Shown here: positions 21,419 to 24,643 of the stretch, piece after piece
Layout of the letters: each line of letters begins with the position of its first letter
Numbering within the stretch: the first letter of the stretch is position 1
DNA from: an uncultured Collinsella sp.
GTDB lineage: Bacteria; Actinomycetota; Coriobacteriia; Coriobacteriales; Coriobacteriaceae
Assembly (NCBI GenBank): GCA_902482185.1
Contig: CABSZR010000004.1
Span: forward strand, 1 to 24,643
DNA length: 24,643 nucleotides
Direction: 5' to 3'
Notes under the pieces: model-generated
What the model saw: the letters and a program-made list of their open reading frames with translations, nothing else
What the model was told of the DNA's origin: nothing
Database searches by the model: none
Position numbers and translations under genes: made by a program

Positions 21419-22554
21419 AAAGGCTTTCGCTGCAATGGCGCATAACGATTATGACGGCACTGCTCACGTGTGCGGCATGCGTGCTGACGAACTGCCTGGT
21501 CGGCTATACGGGCATGCGCTACATGGATGCCATCGGCAGCAACATCTCGGCCTTTAACGCAACCGGCGAAGATTCGCCCCAGGCGTTCGACCCAACGAAA
21601 GCGACCCCCGATGACAAGGTCACGATCGTCGTAAACGACGCACAGGAATCTTTTGGCACGACAGCTTGGTACATCACGGCTGGAGTCACACTCCTTGGCG
21701 GCGTGCTGGCATACTTTGTGAGCGGCCGTGCACTCAAACCGCTACGGGCTTTTGCAGCCCAGGTTGAGCGCGTGCAGCCTGACAACCTAAGCGAAATCAG
21801 ACTCAGTGAAGATGTGCCCACCGAGCTACAACGATGCAGCGCCTCTTTCAACGACATGATCGCCCGTCTTGGCGAAGGGTTCTCTGCACAGCGTCAGTTT
21901 ACCGGCAACGCCGCACACGAGCTGCGCACCCCGCTCGCCCTTATGCAAGCACAGATTGAACTATTCATCTCCGAGCACTCCGGTTTGCGACCCGAAACAG
22001 CCGAGCTGCTCGGCCTGCTACAAGAACAAACCGAGCGCATGTCTCGAATGACCAAGGTATTACTCGAGATGAGTGAGCTCCGCAGCGTTCCTTGCGAGGA
22101 CGATGTTGAACTTGGTCCCCTGTCCGAAGAAGTCCTCACCGACCTTGCGCCACTTGCCGAGAATAAGGGCATAGCCCTCAATTGTGCTGGAGACGCTTTA
22201 GTAATCGGGAACGATGCGCTCCTCTATCGGCTGGTGTTCAACCTGGTCGAAAACGCCATCCGTTACAGCCGCCCCGGCTCGACTGTCAACGTCTCCATCT
22301 GCGACAGCGACAGCCACGTGCTCCTGCGAGTCAAAGATGAGGGCCCGGGAATACCCAAGCAGTACCGAGAGAGCATCTTCCAGCCGTTCTTTCGTCTAGA
22401 CAAATCTCGCAGCAGGGCATACGGCGGCGCAGGACTCGGACTAGCGCTTGTTTGGGAGATTGCAGCGCTTCACGGTGGCACGGTAGAGGTCGAAGCAAGT
22501 TCCGAGAACGGGACCACCATGCTCGTGAGCCTCTCAAAGGGGGCCACCACGTGA
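21415..22554 (+). CDS. Sensor histidine kinase, partner of the response regulator
   Basis: 379-aa membrane kinase. Two helices (about 9-31 and 86-105) enclose a small extracytoplasmic loop of about 55 residues, too small for a known ligand domain, so it may sense the envelope or work with another protein. HAMP-like linker (GRALKPLRAFAAQVERVQ), then HisKA with His168 (NAAHELRTPLAL), the N box with Asn280 (NLVENAIRYS), G1 Asp308 (DEGPGIP) and G2 GGAGLGLAL (337-345), all intact. The start codon overlaps the regulator stop (ATGA at 21415). Immediately after its stop begins a zone of broken genes. Confidence 0.92.
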   Translation: MKRLSLQWRITIMTALLTCAACVLTNCLVGYTGMRYMDAIGSNISAFNATGEDSPQAFDPTKATPDDKVTIVVNDAQESFGTTAWYITAGVTLLGGVLAYFVSGRALKPLRAFAAQVERVQPDNLSEIRLSEDVPTELQRCSASFNDMIARLGEGFSAQRQFTGNAAHELRTPLALMQAQIELFISEHSGLRPETAELLGLLQEQTERMSRMTKVLLEMSELRSVPCEDDVELGPLSEEVLTDLAPLAENKGIALNCAGDALVIGNDALLYRLVFNLVENAIRYSRPGSTVNVSICDSDSHVLLRVKDEGPGIPKQYRESIFQPFFRLDKSRSRAYGGAGLGLALVWEIAALHGGTVEVEASSENGTTMLVSLSKGATT

Positions 22555-22584
22555 TCCGACTGTCCAGGGGTCCCACTCGGCATT

Positions 22585-22876
22585 GTGAAACGCGTCCCAA
22601 AACTTGGACATGAGAAATGGGAGGCAGTTCGCATCTATGCCGAGGACGAAGTCCTGGCGGGGATTCAGGATGCGCAGAGGAAGCTTACGGCAGAAAACCC
22701 CGACAGAGTCGTGACCGTCGGCGGCAACTGTATGGTGTCGCTTGCCCTCTTCGATTACCTGCACGGGAAATACGAGAACGCTGGAATCGTCTGGATCTAT
22801 GCGCATCCGGATGTATCCACGCTGAATGATGACTACCCCAACGCTCACGCCATGGTACTTGGCAGCCTTTTGGGAG
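22585..22876 (+). pseudogene. Fragment of an arginase-family protein with decayed metal site
   Basis: The frame from GTG 22585 reads a recognisable arginase/ureohydrolase core: RVVTVGGNCMVSLALFDYL, then GIVWIYAHPDVST, then NAHAMVLGSLLGE. Active arginase relatives carry GGDC/GGDH and DAHPD; here Asp is replaced by Asn and Tyr at these metal ligands. Similarity stops at about 22876 with GE, where the remaining 35-40 codons look random because they cross into the antisense fragment described next. No ribosome binding site precedes it. I read it as an internal fragment of a dead gene. Family call moderately sure. Confidence 0.6.
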
Positions 22877-23161
22877 AAAGTCATCCCGGTCTTCGGCGGC
22901 GAATAACGCGAATGTCCGCAGGCAGACTCCAATCTGTGCGCGGAGAAGCTGGGCGACGCAAACAAGATTCCTCGACCCGAGCATGGAGATGAATCCGTCT
23001 ATCAGTCTCATCGCATACTCAGAGGAGGATGCCAGATATAGATCCCATTGGATAAAGTCGCCGTTCATAAAGGGAATCACTGCATTGCGCTCGGCGACTC
23101 TCAAGGCACTCAGGCTTTGTTCTATTTTCTCAGCTTCTTGTTTGAACTGTTCGCTATCCAA
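22877..23161 (-). pseudogene. 5' fragment of an unrecognised gene, joined to the arginase fragment
   Basis: On the minus strand, TTG 23161 (GGGGG about five bases before) begins MDSEQFKQEAEKIEQSL, followed by a plausible helical protein: ...EYAMRLIDGFISML, then LVCVAQLLRAQIGVCLRTFA and LFAAEDRDDF. The pattern recalls uncharacterised proteins of abortive or restriction-like neighbourhoods, but I do not recognise a named family. Beyond residue 95 (about 22877) the translation turns Arg/Ser-rich and runs antisense to the arginase fragment. So the first 95 codons appear genuine and the rest was lost at a recombination junction. Confidence 0.5.
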
Positions 23162-23259
23162 AATGCCCCCAAATGCCGACTTCTCAACAAATCAGAAAAA
23201 GCATTGGCTATACTGATGCGGACAGTTCCGGGAGGGGTGCAAGAGACGGAAGGGCCGTA

Positions 23260-23709
23260 ATGGGTGAGAAGGGCGAGCGGCCGGAGCGGGTGTTCCCCGG
23301 CAGGACAGACCCGTGGTTCATAGCGGCCATGGTGATTGTGGCGGGCGGTTTATCCGCGGCGTGTATCGCGTGTTTCCTGAGCTCGAGTCCCGCGCTCCTA
23401 TGGGGCTGGCTCGCGCTGCTGCCCATCCCGGCCCTCGTGGCCCTGGCTGCCCTTCCCGTCCGCAGCAATCGCCTCGAGCTCTACGGCGACCGCCTCGTCG
23501 TCGTGTACGCTAGGACGCGTTCGGTGATACCCTACGCCCACGTGCGGGGCGTCCGACGCACCAGGACGCTCTGGGCGGGGACGGCCAACTCGCTCGACCG
23601 CGTCTACATCGAGGCGCCCTACGACGGCGACGCCATCGTCTCGGTCAGAGACAACGACGCCCTCGTGGCGGAGCTGGGGCGCAGGTGCGGCCTTGGGCCC
23701 GGCGCCTGA
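23260..23709 (+). CDS. Small membrane protein with a PH-like (bPH) domain
   Basis: 149 aa: two hydrophobic helices (about 19-41 and 45-67) followed by a soluble beta-rich part (SNRLELYGDRLVVVYART, IPYAHVRGVRRTRTLWAG, then RVYIEAPYDGDAIVSVRDND) that resembles bacterial PH-like domains of YdbS/YdbT-type membrane proteins. ATG 23260 has GGAAGGG (23248-23254) upstream; the longer open frame back to 23173 is unsupported. It lies where G+C rises sharply and uses C- or G-ending codons strongly, unlike the genes to the left. A truncated 37-aa ORF follows 20 bp later in probable operon order. Function unknown. Confidence 0.65.
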   Translation: MGEKGERPERVFPGRTDPWFIAAMVIVAGGLSAACIACFLSSSPALLWGWLALLPIPALVALAALPVRSNRLELYGDRLVVVYARTRSVIPYAHVRGVRRTRTLWAGTANSLDRVYIEAPYDGDAIVSVRDNDALVAELGRRCGLGPGA

Positions 23710-23729
23710 CGCCCCGAAAGGAAGAGAGG

Positions 23730-23843
23730 ATGGACGTCCCGCACTGGCCCTACTGGAGGAAGTATTCCCTCGGCGGCACACAGGTCTGGTACGCGGACTG
23801 GGGCGACTGCCCCTTCGACACTGGTCTACATGAGCCCAGTTGA
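23730..23843 (+). pseudogene. Truncated ORF cut by the IS3-family tail
   Basis: ATG 23730 follows a good ribosome binding site (AAAGGAAGAGAGG) and encodes MDVPHWPYWRKYSLGGTQVW, then about 17 more residues to TGA at 23841-23843. The first ~30 residues look like a genuine N-terminus; after about 23818 the sequence is that of an IS3 transposase tail in another frame, so the real gene was cut there. Family not recognised. Confidence 0.45.
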
Positions 23844-23896
23844 GTTCAGGAACGCAGGGCTGTCCCTGTAAAAAATGTTTAAGCAACCGTTGCAAA
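23818..23896 (+). mobile_element. 3' remnant of an IS3-family insertion sequence (transposase tail)
   Basis: In the frame of 23821, the plus strand reads LVYMSPVEFRNAGLSL and stops at TAA 23869-23871. YMSPVEFR is the near-universal C-terminal motif of IS3-family OrfB transposases (DDE integrase core). The rest of the transposase is missing, so this is only the right end. The IS end is probably near 23896, where the truncated ABC ATPase loses homology. CAGGG-CTGT-CCCTG (about 23855-23868) is a small palindrome inside it. Confidence 0.6.
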
Positions 23897-24196
23897 TCCA
23901 TTCTCCCGCGCAGAGAGCCCCGGGTAGGCCGAGCTCGCGTCGGGCATGTAGCCCATACGCCTCCGGGCGGCGGCAAGCCCGCGCCCGCCGCGCTCGCCGA
24001 ACAGCTCAACCGAGCCCGAGCTGGGGCTGGCGGTGCCAGTGACGATACAGATGAGCGTTGACTTCCCGGCGCCGTTTTCGCCGATGAGCCCGTAGACGCG
24101 CCCCGCCTCGAGGGCGAGGTCGATGGGGCCGAGGACGGTCCTCCCGCGGTACGCCTTCGTGACCCCGTGAAGGCGGAGGGGCATGGCTGTCGTCAT
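23879..24196 (-). pseudogene. ABC transporter ATP-binding protein, truncated after the Walker A half
   Basis: Starts well at ATG 24196 (AAAGGAA upstream) with MPLRLHGVTKAYRGRTVLGP, Walker A GENGAGKST (39-47) and GYMPDASSAYPGLSAREN (82-99), as in BcrA/drug-export ATPases. It then ends abruptly in GFATVA and TAA at 23881-23879. The signature motif, Walker B and switch His are missing, so the 105-aa product cannot hydrolyse ATP. The break coincides with the IS3-family tail, which most simply explains the truncation. The gene lies downstream of the 93-aa membrane protein gene on the same strand. Very G+C-rich. Confidence 0.7.
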
Positions 24197-24358
24197 TGCG
24201 TTCCTTTCTCCTCGGATGGATTTTGGGTATGCGTCATGGGCCCCCACGCGGGACGGGGAGCGAATCGACGCAGGCTCGAGGCCGGTTGGGTTGGGGTTGA
24301 GGTCCGGGTTCCACAGGCTTGCACAGCCCGACGGACGGGGCGTCCGGGCACGCTATGC

Positions 24359-24640
24359 TTAGGGAGCGGTGGGCGCCTCCGGGGCAGCAGGGGACTCGGA
24401 CGCGGTGATGCCGGAGGTGTCGACCTCGCCGATTCCGGCGAGCTGCTCGATGAGGGGGAGGCCCGTCGGGTCGTCCACCTCGACGCCGCCGAGCACGATG
24501 GTGCTGTCGCGCGTGTCGATTTGGGTTGTGAACACGGCCGGGTCGAAACCCGAAGCGATAAAGCCAATGCCCGCAAGGACAACACCCGCGACAACGAGCC
24601 CGCCCGCCACGGCGAGGTAGATCTTCTTCGCGCTGGTCAT
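24359..24640 (-). CDS. Small membrane-anchored protein of unknown function
   Basis: 93 aa. One N-terminal membrane helix (IYLAVAGGLVVAGVVLAGIG, about 7-26) is followed by an outside part, FDPAVFTTQIDTRDSTIVLG, then GVEVDDPTGLPLIEQL, and an Ala/Pro/Glu-rich tail. It resembles the N-terminal portion of longer membrane-anchored (DUF4097-like) proteins often found with two-subunit ABC exporters, but this is a weak impression. ATG 24640 is 3 bases from the window end, so its ribosome binding site is not visible. Upstream of the broken ABC ATPase and possibly in its former operon. Confidence 0.55.
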   Translation of the reverse strand: MTSAKKIYLAVAGGLVVAGVVLAGIGFIASGFDPAVFTTQIDTRDSTIVLGGVEVDDPTGLPLIEQLAGIGEVDTSGITASESPAAPEAPTAP

Positions 24641-24643
24641 GGT

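Overview
The window looks like a stretch of chromosome from a Coriobacteriia (Actinomycetota) gut commensal, most likely a Collinsella-type organism. This is an inference from the gene repertoire, the moderately high G+C, Shine-Dalgarno-led starts and the many long perfect hairpins between genes; no rRNA, tRNA or marker gene is present to prove it. No CRISPR array and no phage genes are visible. There is one remnant of an IS3-type insertion sequence.

Left part (1-6350): the 3' part of a hybrid sensor histidine kinase with two periplasmic binding-like domains, interrupted by an in-frame TGA near the window edge; a NimA-like flavin-binding protein; a convergent pair encoding the tRNA methyltransferase TrmO and a PatB/MalY C-S lyase; a three-domain XRE / zinc-ribbon / TipAS regulator; and a glutaredoxin-like protein. 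From 6350 to 7600 lies a repeat-rich stretch with one solitary ribbon-helix-helix gene, two near-identical hairpin terminators, a ~240 bp inverted-repeat element and other palindromes. A tRNA-dihydrouridine synthase gene follows, then another repeat-rich gap (8555-9001) with a ~180 bp foldback element.

Centre (9002-15000): a coherent catabolic locus. A divergent agmatine-deiminase-family enzyme, a transcarbamoylase lacking the usual ornithine-binding signatures, and an MFS transporter form one minus-strand operon. A TetR regulator is divergent from it, and a second, closely paralogous MFS transporter gene lies beyond. Copies of a TACC-N4-GGTA-like operator occur in front of both the deiminase operon and the second transporter, so one TetR protein probably controls all of it. 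The expected chemistry is guanidine -> ureido compound -> amine + carbamoyl phosphate, but the substrate is not obvious because key binding residues are replaced. This is the best candidate for an undescribed system.

Right part (15100-22550): a large MacB/FtsX-type ABC protein with a ~650-residue extracytoplasmic region; a three-gene redox operon (a 48-aa CD1871A-family CXXC protein, a NapH-like polyferredoxin membrane protein and a TlpA-like thioredoxin lipoprotein); and a divergent OmpR-type response regulator / histidine kinase pair.

The right end (22555-24643) is a decay zone: an arginase-family fragment joined back-to-back to a fragment of an unknown gene, a PH-domain-like membrane protein, a truncated 37-aa ORF, the 3' tail of an IS3-family transposase, and an ABC ATPase cut short where the IS tail abuts it. 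From about 23250 onward the sequence is markedly richer in G+C than the rest.
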